From Liriodendron chinense (lineage: Eukaryota > Streptophyta > Magnoliopsida > Magnoliales > Magnoliaceae), in the NCBI GenBank assembly GCA_003013855.2, contig PVNU02002743.1, forward strand, positions 62,001-126,000: DNA of 64,000 nucleotides, written 5' to 3'. Shown here piece after piece: positions 1 to 9,796 of the stretch. Within the stretch, counting starts at the first letter, position 1. Every line of letters begins with the position of its first letter. The notes below the pieces were generated by a model. The model ran no database searches. It was not told the origin of the DNA and saw only the letters and a list, made by a program, of their open reading frames with translations. The position numbers and the translations under genes are program-made.

Positions 1-2
1 GA

Positions 3-149
3 CGGGAGGAGCAGGAGAGGAGGATGGAGGAGTTGCGGCAGGAGCATGAGCGACGGATGCAGGAGATGTTTCAGGCTCTCGCTGCACGCCTTGGCGCCGA
101 TGCCCCGCCACCTCCGCCACCTCCGCCACCTCCGCCTTCATCTTCCTGA
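3..149 (+). CDS. C-terminal tail of a CACTA-element protein (partial)
   Basis: An open frame enters from outside the window and stops with TGA at 147-149, leaving 48 visible codons. The visible protein is rich in Glu, Gln and Arg (a helical MEELRQEHERRMQEMFQ-type stretch), followed by about eleven prolines and a short serine tail. Plant CACTA second-ORF proteins (Ptta/En/Spm-type) often end in such a charged coiled segment. The position just inside a CACTA 3' end supports this, but no catalytic domain is visible, so the family call is inferred from context. Confidence 0.55.
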   Translation, partial: REEQERRMEELRQEHERRMQEMFQALAARLGADAPPPPPPPPPPPSSS

Positions 150-361
150 TTATTTTTTTTAATATACGACTTTTAACTTGTATGTATTTGTGTGTGGATG
201 AATATTGTTTGTTTGTGAATGTGGAATGCATTATTTGTGTATGGATGATGTAGTTTTTGTTTATTTGTATGTTTGTGGATGTGAATAGGATTCAAAATGT
301 ATAGGTTTTTTTACAGGTGTATATCAGGAATTTTCCTGAATTTTGAAAACAAATGGAACCG

Positions 362-845
362 AGACAGGAAAAACTTTTACCGACAAAATATTTCGTCGGT
401 AAAAGTAAGGAAAAACTTTTTACCGACGAAATATTTCGTCGGTAAAAAATTCGTAGATGCTTTTACCGACGAATTATTCCGTCGGTAAAAGTTTTATCAT
501 GTTTTCACCTACGCATTATTTCGTAGGTAAAAAATTTTTCCTTACTTTTACCGACGAAATATTTCGTCGGTAAAAGTTTTAACATGTTTTTACCTACGCA
601 TTATTTCGTCGGTAAAAGTTTTTTCACCGACGTATCATTTTTATTCCCAACAAAATTCATATGTTTGGCCGACGAATAATTTCATCGGTAATGGTGCAAT
701 TATTACCTACGAAAAATTATTTCGTCGGTAAAAACCTTTACCGACGGCCTTTCTGCGACGATGTTAGCCGCGAAAACTTTCGTCGGGAAAAACATTTCCC
801 GACGAAATTTTGCTGATTACCGACGAAATCATTCGTCGATAAAAA
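362..845. repeat. CACTA subterminal inverted-motif array
   Basis: At least eight copies of a ~30-bp palindromic unit, TTTTACCGACGAAAT joined to its inverted copy TTTCGTCGGTAAAA, are separated by 10-30 bp. Several copies vary at single bases (CCTACGCATTA, GACGAATTATTCC). In characterised CACTA elements such as maize En/Spm, subterminal repeats bind the element's regulatory protein. Here only the sequence array is observed; binding is inferred. Confidence 0.8.
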
Positions 846-862
846 TGGAATTTTTTGTAGTG

Positions 863-1577
863 ATCATGTTCGTCATCTAATTTGCCACTAAATGATAATA
901 TAATAAAATCAGTCGCCCATCCAAGGATGGATAGATTGAAATGCTATCACTATTTCCATTTAAATGCCCAAGCCTAAATTTCGACAGCATCTCCCCCTAT
1001 CTCTCCAGATATATTTATCTTACATTTAATTTCCACGTCAACTATCCACACATTGTGTGGATTAAATTGACAATGGAATTAAACATAAAAAACATATCCA
1101 GAGAGAATAGGAGAGTTACCGCACGAAACTAATGACAGAGCATGTAAATGACAAACAACGATAACATTCCAATCTATCCAACCTTGGACTGTCCAACAGG
1201 ACAATTTGACAGATTTCTATACCTCCAAAACACACTTTATCTATGCTCGACAATATAGAAATCTCCAAATGGGCTAACTGATTCTATTATACTACCATTT
1301 GTGGACAAAAAATAACTATTAATAATAAGCCAAATACATCCACAACATACATCCACATAAATCAACCACGGGTAGCTCCGACGCACATCCGGGTTTGCTC
1401 CATCAATTCCAGATACACAAGCACATGAAAATGACAGAATCATCAACACCATGAATCAAGTCTAATCAAATACCTAATGACTGCTATTTTCTGAACAAAT
1501 AAGTATGTATGGGGCCCACCATGGGAATCGGATTGCGTGCGGAGTAACTCTGCACGCTAGCTCTTATCTCTTATCAT
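863..1577. other. AT-rich intergenic stretch, nothing recognised
   Basis: Between the CACTA end and the next repeat I see only short, unconvincing open frames and no recognisable protein, RNA gene or terminal repeat. A palindrome-like stretch, TGCGTGCGGAGTAACTCTGCACGC, lies near 1534-1557 (shown here as positions plus its ends: TGCGTG and CACGC). Confidence 0.5.
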
Positions 1578-2020
1578 GTAGAGTAAACTCAGTTGGGCCC
1601 ACCTAGAATGTATGTGATTTATCTATTCCAAACTGTGGTGTTTTTTCAGCTCATTTTAGTGGTTGAGCCCAAAATTTAAGCATATCCAAATCTCAAGTGG
1701 ACCATGCCATGGTAAACAGTGGGAATAATGATTTCCACCATTCCCAGGCTCCCCTATGATCTTTATTTGTCATCCAACCTGTCCATAAGATCACATGGAT
1801 ATGGATGAAGGGAAAACACAAATATCAGCTTGATCCAAAACTTTTGTGTCGTCCTAGAATTTTTCAATGATAGACATTCAGTTCACACTTGTGGTGTGGT
1901 CCACTTTAGGTTATGATATGCTTCATTTTTGGGCACCATACCTAAAATTACCTGCTAAGATGGATGGATGGAGTGGATAAAATACGTAAATCACTGTGGG
2001 CCCCACATAGTTTACTCCAC
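1578..2020. mobile_element. Small non-autonomous inverted-repeat element (MITE-like)
   Basis: GTAGAGTAAACTCAG at 1578 is matched in inverted orientation by the sequence ending at 2020 (CTATGAG-type middle, TAGTTTACTCCAC). The similarity continues inward through GGGCCCAC and TGATTTAT for about 50 bp, with mismatches. The ~440-bp interior is non-coding and contains several GTGG(T/A)CCA and GGGCCCAC words. No clean target-site duplication was identified, so the superfamily (Mutator-like or other) is open. Confidence 0.45.
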
Positions 2021-2045
2021 ACAAATATATGCTTCATCTAAAACA

Positions 2046-2298
2046 GTGGACAGCGACTTGGGCCCCACAGGCAGTGGACAGCGACGGTGGGCCCCACAGC
2101 CAGTGGACAGCGACGTGGGCCCCACAGGCAGTGGACAGCGACGGTGGGCCCCACAGCCAGTGGACAGCGACGTGGGCCCCACAGCCAGTGGACAGCGACG
2201 GTGAGCCCCATAGGCAGTGGACAGCGACGGTGGGCCCCACAGCCAGTGGACATCGACGTGGGCCCCACAGGCAGTGGACAGCGATGGTGGGCCCCACA
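2046..2298. repeat. 28-29 bp tandem repeat (GTGGACAGCGACGGTGGGCC type)
   Basis: Nine consecutive units begin GTGGACAGCGAC and end GGGCCCCACAGNCA. Units of 28 and 29 bp often alternate, differing by one G after GCGAC and by G/C in the last triplet, which suggests a dimeric higher-order unit. All six frames are open in places, producing spurious frames on both strands. I see no gene here. Confidence 0.9.
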
Positions 2299-2390
2299 AT
2301 TTCATTTTTTCTTTAATTTCTAAATCACAATTTGGATTTTAAAATTTAAAATCCCTAATTAGGGATTTTAATTTCGAAATCCCTAAATCA

Positions 2391-2560
2391 ATGGGCCCCA
2401 CCAAATAATGGACAGCTAAGGCGGACCCCACATGCAATGGACGATGGAAATCGATTGTGGGACCCACATGCAATGACGGTGGGACCCACCCGGCCACATG
2501 CATTGGACAGCGACGGTGGGACCCACATGCATTGGATTTTGGAAGTGGGCCCCATAATGA
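2391..2560. repeat. Degenerate continuation of the GGACCCAC tandem repeat
   Basis: Four or five diverged units with the words TGGACAGC, GGTGGGACCCACATGCA and GGGCCCCA continue the previous array after an AT-rich interruption at 2300-2390. Spacing is irregular (25-45 bp). Confidence 0.65.
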
Positions 2561-2835
2561 ACAACGAGGAGAAAGGGAGAGAGGGGAAATGGAGGAAGAA
2601 GGAAGGGGGAGAGGGTTACCGGAGGTGGCGGCGGCTTACAGAGGCCGGCGGAGGTTCTTGGCAAGCGGCGGTGGGACGCCGGTAACAGATGGACGGCTGA
2701 GATGGGTGGTCGGCAGAGATGGTGCGACGCCGATGACCGAACGCCGGACGCCGGTGGTCGGCGATGAGAGAGACGGCCGCGGACGGTGGGGTAGGGTGGG
2801 GTGGGGTTCGTTCCAGAGAGAGAGACAGCGAGCGA

Positions 2836-2877
<42 letters not shown>

Positions 2878-2905
2878 GAAATGAGGGGTCGCGCGCTGGA
2901 CATTA
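2561..2905. other. GC-rich CGCCGG stretch with a GA microsatellite
   Basis: A purine-rich start (2565-2620) passes into a CGGCGG/CGCCGG-rich segment (2620-2810) and a GA dinucleotide tract at 2842-2875. Read on the - strand it resembles a CT-rich, GC-rich plant promoter or 5' leader region. I see no convincing coding frame. It may be internal to the CACTA element that ends at 3300. Confidence 0.4.
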
Positions 2906-2909
2906 AGTT

Positions 2910-3300
2910 AAAAGACTTTTACCGACGAAATTTTTCGTCGGTAAAAGTAACAACTTTCGTCGGTAAAAGTCCTTCTCACTTCTTGGCGGGAATCAGGAAA
3001 TAACACTTTTACCGACGAAATTCTTCGTTGGTAAAAGTGAGACCTTTACCGACGAAATATTTCGTCGGTAAAAGTGAAGTTTTCAGTTTTTTTTTTAGCG
3101 ACGGGTTACTTCGTCTGCAATAATCTTTTTACCGACGAAATTTTTATTTCGTCAGTAAAAGTGTACGGCGGGAATGAATTTGGTGGTGGCGGGAGATTTT
3201 TACCGACGATTTGCCCATTTCGTCGGGAAAATGGTTTTTTCCAACGAAAATTATTTCGTCGGTAATACTTTCGTCGGTAAAAATCCATTTTCTTGTAGTG
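2910..3300 (+). mobile_element. Right end of a second CACTA transposon
   Basis: The segment ends in TTTTCTTGTAGTG at 3288-3300, the complement of a CACTACAAGAAAA terminus. It is filled with the same subterminal palindrome as the first element (TTTTACCGACGAAA / TTTCGTCGGTAAAA, at least six copies from about 2917). The terminal bases differ from the first element (CACTACAAGAAAATGG versus CACTACAAAAAATTCC), so the two are related but distinct. No matching left terminus is visible between 863 and 2910. The element is therefore truncated, or its start was lost. Confidence 0.75.
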
Positions 3301-3373
3301 AGTGTATCTTCGTTATATTTTTGAATTGTGGTAGAGCAGTAAACAGCTCCAGGCACGCTTCCATGTGATAGGC

Positions 3374-4480
3374 CTACCAGGGTTTCCCACGCTGGAAAGA
3401 AGACAATTCTTCATATGAAGGGACGTACTTATGATAGTACTCGCCAACGACAGGAAGGTCGGCTATCATGCGCAAGTCCCACAATGTTATACTCATCTCA
3501 CCATATGGGGGGTGGAAAGAATTAATAACAGGAGACCAGTTACTCAGGAAGCCTCGTATGATCTCCGGATCACAATAGAAGTGGTTCGAAGTTGCTTTGA
3601 TGGCATGATAAAGGTCAATGTCTCTCAAAACTGCCTCATGACGAAACAAGATCTCCTTCGCCCATGATTCATAGCCAAACCGTTTGCTCAGGAAGCCCCG
3701 TGTATGGAAACTGCTCGTCACCCACATTTGAGCATGACTCATATCTCCAAACCACTGTCGAACCATTTCAAAATAGTGGGTTGGATAAGGATTATGAGGG
3801 TCACTGGTAAGAAACAAGAAGATCGTTTCCTTCAAGCTGCCTACTTTCTGTTCTTTTCCATTCCTCATCAAGGAAGCATTCACTAAATGCTCAGGCGCTG
3901 ATGTCCACATGTTGACTCCAAAGAACTTGCGCGGGCCTTGAACATCAGAGGGCTCAATGCTTAGGAAAGGCTTATGTCGTGCTCGATAATCTCATCCCTG
4001 TGAGGATTCTTGATGAAGGCGCCACGCCCGACCGCAATCTTACAGCTATCCCAGCCATTCTTCATCCGGTCATACTTCGAGTCAACCAATTGCTTGATCT
4101 CTTCGACTTTTCTGGGTCTATTCTCTTCTCTCGTCACCCAGTTTCTCCTTCTCCCTTTCCTCTCACCCTGATTGTCCTCCTCATTTTGAGGTTGAGGGTT
4201 AGAAGGACCTGCCTCCATACCACTTTTGGCACCGGCAAGTTGACTGTACCAGGTTTCCCACTCTGATTCTATACCCCGCTGTGGGGGTGGAGGTGTTATT
4301 CCTTCCACATAAATGCGCACTAACACTTTCTGAGAGAGATCCTTCACTCATTCCGAGAAGTCCTTTATCTCTGGTTCCACTGACGGGAAGAAATAGGAAT
4401 TACGTTTTGCTGCACGAAGGTCAGCAGCTCCAGCGGCTTCCCTTTTCTTGCCTCGCTGTGTGGGTTACGAATTGGACGTC
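3374..4480 (-). pseudogene. Plant-mobile-domain (PMD) protein, broken, duplicate copy 1
   Basis: Read right to left, 4347-3961 encodes a charged leader (ESEWETWYSQL, then GRRRNWVTREENRPRKVEEI). 3910-3374 encodes a 178-residue piece of the aminotransferase-like plant mobile domain. Recognisable words are YPTHYFE, GFLSNWSPVINSF, YGEMSITLWDL and IADLPVVGEYYHKYVPSYEEL. The frame is broken between the two parts and again after FQRGKPW, and the C-terminal half present in the right-hand homologue is absent. In that homologue (58962-63436) the gene is antisense to pol. PMD proteins act in nuclear silencing and gene regulation in Arabidopsis (MAIN, MAIL1), but TE-carried versions have no proven role. 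Confidence 0.75.
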
Positions 4481-5431
4481 AAGAGACCAGTAACTCAGGA
4501 AGCCCTATATGATCTCCGGATCACAATAGAAGTGGTTCGAAGTTGCTTTGATGGCATGATAAAGGTCAACGTCTCTCAAAACTACCTCATGACAAAACAA
4601 GATCTCCTTCGCCCGTGATTCATAGCCAAACCATTTACTCAGGAAGCCCCGTGTACGGAAACTGCTCGTCGTCCACATTTGAGCATGACTCATATCTCCA
4701 AACCACTGTCGAACCGTTTCGAAATAGTGGGTCGGATAAGGATCATGAGGGTCACTGGTAGGAAACAAGAAGATCATTTCCTTCAAGCTGCCTACTTTCT
4801 GTTCTTTTCCATTCCTCATCAAGGAAGCATTCACTAACTGCTCAGGCACTGACGTCCACATGCTGACTCCGAAGAACTAGCGCAGGCCCTGAACATTAGA
4901 GGGCTCAATGCTTGGGAAAGGCTAATGTCGTGCTTGATAATCTCATCCCTATGAGGATTCTTAATGAAGACGCCACACCCGACCGCAATCTTGCAGCAAT
5001 CCCAGCCATTCTTCATCCGGTCATACTTCGAGTCAACCAGTTGCTTGATCTCTTCGACTTTTTTGGGTCTATTCTCTTCTCTCGCCACCCAGTTTCTCCT
5101 TCTCCCTTTCCTCTCACCCTGATTGTCCTCCTCATTTTGAGGTTGAGGGTTAGAAGGACCTGCCTCCATACCACTTTTAGCACCGGCAAGCTGACTGTAC
5201 CAGGTTTCCCACTCTGATTCTGTACCCCACTACGGGGGTGGAGGCATTATTCCTTCCACATAAATGCACACTAACACTTCCTGAGAGAGATCCTTCACTC
5301 ATTCCGAGAAGTCCTTTATCTTTGGTTCCACTGACGGGAAGAAACAGGAATTACGTTTTGCTGCACGAAGGTCAGCAGCTCCAGCGGCTGCTCTTTTCTT
5401 GCCTTGCTGTGCAGGCTATGAATTGGATGTC
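3530..5431. repeat. 951-bp direct tandem duplication inside the PMD gene
   Basis: The sequence starting GAGACCAGTTACTCAGGAAG at 3532 recurs at 4483 as GAGACCAGTAACTCAGGAAG. The end word ATTGGACGTC (4480) recurs as ATTGGATGTC (5431). Both give an offset of 951 bp. The copies differ at many single positions, so the duplication is not recent. Confidence 0.9.
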
Positions 5432-5475
5432 TGCTGTTTCGAGGCATCGCCAGACACTCTCATTATCATTACCAT
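4481..5475 (-). pseudogene. PMD protein N-terminal part, broken, duplicate copy 2
   Basis: This is the upstream member of a tandem duplication. 5475-5170 encodes a small-residue leader (GKKRAAAGAADLRAAKR), 5169-4834 the charged GRRRNWVAREENRPKK segment, and 4861-4505 the first part of the PMD (MWTSVPEQLVNASLMRNG to SNHFYCDPEII). It stops at the duplication joint. In-frame stops occur in the leader (TAG near 5420, and before WGTESEWETW), and a frame change lies between the leader and the PMD. Neither copy can yield a full protein. Confidence 0.7.
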
Positions 5476-6318
5476 AGCTCACTACAAAGCATACAACACA
5501 GAGACATTAGAAGAATACAAGACAAGTACAACTCGCAGCATAACAGAAAATATAGTAAAGCAAATAAGATCACATCATTCAATCACAATAGTATATATAC
5601 GCAATACAAGCATAAGAACACAATTACGATTTAGAACTACCCAAGGAAAATAAGAATTCGAGGAGCATGCCAGGTACACATCCAACAGTTAACCGAACAA
5701 GTTCATACAGTTCAGCAGAAATCAATTGGGTATACTTTACACCCGTTCAAAGCAGGCAACTATAGGTCTCAAAAGACCACGTATGCAGCATTCCATAGCC
5801 TTGGATGAGGGAAGCCTCGCATGCGAGACCTGGGGCACAGTTATTGCCAAAATACCCTGATATTTCAGCTCCGAGTGTTAGGAGATGTGTGTGCAGCTTG
5901 TAATGGGGGAACATGATGCAGAAATCTACAAAATTGACTAAGTATTGAAGTTGCTTGCGCCTAAGGCAAGGAGCCAGGCGCATGTCACCAGTACATGCGC
6001 CTAACCAGCATATCAGGTGCATGTACAAAGTCACATGCGCCTGACCCATTTCAGCAGCAGGAAGAAGTTCATGCTAGGCACATGTAACATGCGCCTGACC
6101 CCATACATGCACGCACGTAAGGCACAGTGGCATGTGCCTGTCCCCAAATAAGAAGCCACATGCACCTGCCCTATGAGAGATTTTTATGCTCACCTCTTAA
6201 AAACTCGATTCTCAACTCAGAAATGAGTCAAATGACCCACCGAGTCACCCTTTTATACTTGAGTCTAGGGACCGGTGCACTGCACTGGCTGCGCACCCCT
6301 AGCGCAGCACACCTGAGG
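5476..6318. repeat. Non-coding spacer with inverted ACATGCGCCT motifs
   Basis: This stretch lies between the antisense PMD gene and the PPT/LTR. From 5937 to 6172 it carries facing pairs of AGGCGCATGT and ACATGCGCCT, for example at 5967-5995, 6016-6045 and 6075-6100, each separated by 1-10 bp. I see no gene here. The remaining 5476-5936 is unremarkable AT-rich DNA. Confidence 0.7.
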
Positions 6319-6332
6319 GATGGGGGGGCACT
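6319..6332 (+). promoter_or_regulatory. Polypurine tract of Tat-like copy 1
   Basis: GATGGGGGGGCACT directly precedes TGTTGGGGCTC, the LTR start at 6333. The G-run followed by the TGTTGGGG/TGTTAGGG start is mirrored at the right-hand copy (58258-58241, - strand). Confidence 0.65.
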
Positions 6333-6879
6333 TGTTGGGGCTCAAATTATCACTCGAAGTTGAGCAATAAGTCAAGAATTTGACACAATGATCCGGACCA
6401 GCGAAAAAGTCTGAAAATAGCCAGAAAGCCTGATAGAGCGCCAGTGTAACCCTAACCCGGGCAGTTGCATAATTGCATTTGGGACTGACGCCTATAATTT
6501 CAGATGGATCTAGACTCGCACTTCGTGAACAAATGATCCGAAAGACCCAAAAACCCAACACCCAAGTTTGAGCAACATCCGATACGTATCCTTGCATTGT
6601 GCACCCTGGAACACAGTGTTTCCCCTGTTAGAGCAGCCCGAAGGGACACAAAATCATGCAATATTCATCAAATGACCATCAATTAGACTTTTGCCTGACC
6701 GCCCGTGCATTTGAGCATCATGAATGAAGTCTAAAAGTGCTCAGGCGACAGTTAGATTCATCTCTGAAAGGGTAGTTGTCCATTGAGCATAGGTGCGCAG
6801 CCTAAATTTTCTAAGTCTGGAAGTAGAATTCCCTGAAATTTTGCTAAGTTTGAAGGCTGTTTTCTACCCCCTCTCAACA

Positions 6880-7690
6880 CATGCACCTAAAATATTGTCA
6901 CATGCGCCTAGGGCATTGTTACATGTGCTTAAGGCATATGGTACATGCACCTGACATCAAAAGAAAATCAACATGTGCTTGGGGGGGGGGCATGTCTTAC
7001 ATGCGCCCAGGGCTGTTTCCACATGCATGCGCCTGCAGCAATCCCCACATGCACCTGGGCATGTCTTACATGCGCTCAGGGCTATTTTCAGGATGCATGT
7101 GCCTGTAAAAATCCCCACATGCGCCTACAACCTACTCACATGCACCTGATAGCTCCTTTACTTGCCTTTGATTGGTTCCGTATGCCAGGTCTCGGCTATA
7201 AATAACCCGAGACCCCATGACATCAGAGAGAGATTGCTAAGAGCAGACAACGCGAGCATCGATGACGTTAGCCCGACCCAAGATGACATGCGCCTAACCC
7301 CAAACATACATGCGCCTAACCCTTCTCCGGGGACCGAAATCCCTTCTCGGGAGGTCGGAATCCCTTGCCGGAAAGGGATTTATCCGTCGGAATGGTGGTG
7401 TAGAGAGAGAGAGAGAGAGAGAGAAACTTTAAAAATGCTAAGTGTTGAATACACATGAGCCTTGGGCATGTCACATGCACCTGAGGCAACCTTGCATGCG
7501 CCTGAAGCAGCCTGCATGCGACTGTCCTTTATGGCAGGTCGAAACCTGCTAAGTACCAATGTTACATGCTCCTAAGACCAACCATACATGCGCTTGAGGT
7601 CCCCTACATGCGCCTGACCGAGTTTCGGGACTCCGAGACTTAACTTCGGAGTTCACCCCCTCTCCCTCTATACACATGCGCCTGAAATGT
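6880..7690. repeat. Interspersed ACATGCGCCT motif array in the LTR
   Basis: More than 20 copies of (A)CATGCGCCTGA or close variants (CATGCACCTG, CATGTGCTTAAGG) are scattered at 15-50 bp spacing on both sides of the TATA box. Many are followed by AGGC or ACCC. The same motif fills the spacer at 5937-6172. There is no coding signal. Confidence 0.75.
7171..7204 (+). promoter_or_regulatory. LTR core promoter: ATTGG box and TATAAATA
   Basis: ATTGG (inverted CCAAT) at 7171-7175 is followed 21 bp later by TATAAATA at 7197-7204. The second Tat-like LTR has the same pair on the - strand (TATAAATA at 18496-18489 with ATTGG just upstream), so the arrangement is conserved between copies. Confidence 0.65.
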
Positions 7691-7862
7691 CCCTGGGTCC
7701 TCCGAGCTTTGATGGTGTGGCCCGCTTTTGACAGGTGGTACCGCACTATCGCCTGATGAGTTCTAGACACACATTGACACCCCCGACGTATTTCTCAGGC
7801 TTGTTCAATCAACGATCGATGTTTGATTCTGAAAACCACCAATCATTGCTAAAAGTCTGGTA

Positions 7863-8935
7863 CTTAGTCATTTTCAGCCTTGCGAAGTGCCCTGTTGGCT
7901 CTAAGATTGACTGTCGCCTACCTAAACCAGGCGCTATTAGACTGTCGCCTAAGTGGATTTGACATGCCCCTAACCCAAAGTATCTAAATCAAGCACTGAT
8001 AGAACTTTCAGCTTCGTCGTTTACATTTCAACAGCATAAACCTACGTATCAGGACTCCAACACTTAGTCATTTTTAGCCTTGGGAAGTGCCCTGTTGGCT
8101 CCAAGATTGACTGTTGCCTACCTAAACCAGGAGCGATTAGATTGTCGCCTAAGTGGATTTGATATTCTCTAACCCAAAGTATCTAAATCAAGCACTAGGA
8201 GAACTTTAAGCCTCGCACTTTACATTTCGACAGCATAAACATACGTATCGGGACTCCGATACTTAGTCATTTTCAACCCTGGGAAGTGCCCTATTGGCTC
8301 TAAGATTGACCATCGCTTACTGAAACCAGGCGCGATTAGACTGTCACCTAAGTGGATTTGATATCCTCCTAACCCAAAGCATCTAAATCATGCATCGGTG
8401 CAGCTTCGATCCTCGCCATTTACATTTCAATAGTATAAACATGTGTATTAGGGCTCAGGTAGTTAGTCATTTTCAGCTCTGGGAAGTGCCATGTTGGCTT
8501 TAATATTGACTGTCGCCAACCTAAACTAGACGTGATTAGACTATCGCCTAAGTGGATTCGATATCCTCATAACCTAAAACATTTAAATCAAGCACTGGCA
8601 GAACTTTCAGCCTTGTCGTTTACATTTTGACAGTATAAACATTCGTATCGGGACTCTGATACTTAGTCATTTTCGGCCCTGAGAAGTGCCTTGTTGACTC
8701 TAAGATTGACTGTCGCCTACCAAAAGCAAGCACAATTAGACTGTCACCTGAGTGGATTTAACATCCCCATGACTCAAAGCATCCAAATGAAGTACTTGCA
8801 CAACACAAATTATCACCGCGCCCATTCTACAGCTTCAACTAGCATGTCATGGCCATGGTACTTAGTTATTTTCATACCCAGAAATGTGTAATCCAAGACA
8901 CTCAGCCTCGTGCCACCCAAAAAGAGCGTGATTTA
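7863..8935. repeat. 200-bp tandem satellite, five copies plus a partial sixth
   Basis: The word CTTAGTCATTTTCAGCC or a close variant recurs at 7863, 8063, 8262, 8462, 8662 and 8861, giving periods of 199-200 bp. Within each unit GACTGTCGCCTA, AGTGGATTTGA and CAGCATAAAC recur at fixed positions. Copies differ from one another by roughly 10-20% by eye; the sixth is truncated and diverged. The array lies in the transcribed part of the LTR. Confidence 0.9.
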
Positions 8936-9123
8936 GTATCAAAGCACTCGATTGTTAACTCTCTGAATACAACATATCAATAACTGAACTACACTTTAAC
9001 TTAATTTACTGCTCATCGCATCTAACATCGCATATTCAGCACTGTGGTCTTTAACTCTACTCTTGAACATCCTAAGTGCAGCATTATGCTTTGATTTCAT
9101 GCATCTTTATCACATTCATTGCA

Positions 9124-9124
<1 letters not shown>

Positions 9125-9169
<45 letters not shown>
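9125..9169. repeat. CA dinucleotide microsatellite
   Basis: An uninterrupted (CA)n tract of about 45 bp, inside the LTR. Confidence 0.95.
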
Positions 9170-9172
<3 letters not shown>

Positions 9173-9496
9173 CTATCGAATCTTACGAATTCTCATGATC
9201 ACGTATCAACTCTCAAAGTAAATGAGTAATGATAGGGATGCTACCGAAGATGAGTCATCGTACTCCAACATTGTTTACAAATACCTTGTATCTCTCATAT
9301 TCATTGTATAAATTCTATTTTAGCTCAGATTGAGGCTTGGGACTGAAATAAAAGGGATTATGGTTACCACAAGAAATCGTAATTACAAGAGTTCCCAAAC
9401 ATATTCAAAATCCTTTGCTATGGACTGCTATCTCAAAGCTGACCGATGTACTACCCATCTCAGACGGGATCTACAAGTTGAGCCGATTAGGTAGTT

Positions 9497-9796
9497 GTGA
9501 TGTGCCTTCTCAAAGTTACCCATCATAAAAATACGGGAAGAGAGTTTTGAGTCGTGTCATCTTGAAGTCACCAGTCATAAAAATACGGGAAGAGGGCTCC
9601 GAGTCGTGCCTTTTTGAAGTTACCCGTCATAAAAATTCGGGAAGAGAGCTTTGTTTCGTGCCGACCAACAGTTGTAGTACGTGTATTCCAGTGGTTACCC
9701 GTCATAAAAATACGGGAAGAGAGATTCAAGTCGTGCCGACCAACAGTCATAGTACGTGTTTTCCAGTGGTTACCCGTCATAAAAATACGAGAATAG
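9497..9796. repeat. Tandem repeat with 52-bp and 75-bp units
   Basis: CATAAAAATACGGGAAGAG-type words begin at 9524, 9576, 9628, 9703 and 9778, giving intervals of 52, 52, 75 and 75 bp. The longer unit contains an extra ~23 bp (GCCGACCAACAGT...GTACGTG). Open frames on both strands across it are by-products of the repeat. It lies near the 3' end of the Tat-like LTR. Confidence 0.9.

Larger units (their letters stand above)
1..862 (+). mobile_element. 3' end of a CACTA (En/Spm) DNA transposon
   Basis: The segment ends in TTTTTTGTAGTG at 851-862. That is the inverted complement of a CACTA terminus (CACTACAAAAAA), so the right end of the element is at 862. The next three bases, ATC, could be one copy of the 3-bp target duplication; the left copy is outside the window. 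Inside are the tail of an open reading frame (3-149), an AT-rich 3' region (150-360) and a dense array of subterminal inverted motifs (362-845). This order is typical of the 3' end of plant En/Spm-type elements. Confidence 0.85.

Noticed and set aside
2012..2323. Overlapping frames of 76-97 codons on both strands
   Set aside because: All arise from the 28-29 bp tandem repeat; the same words are open in several frames and no domain is recognisable.
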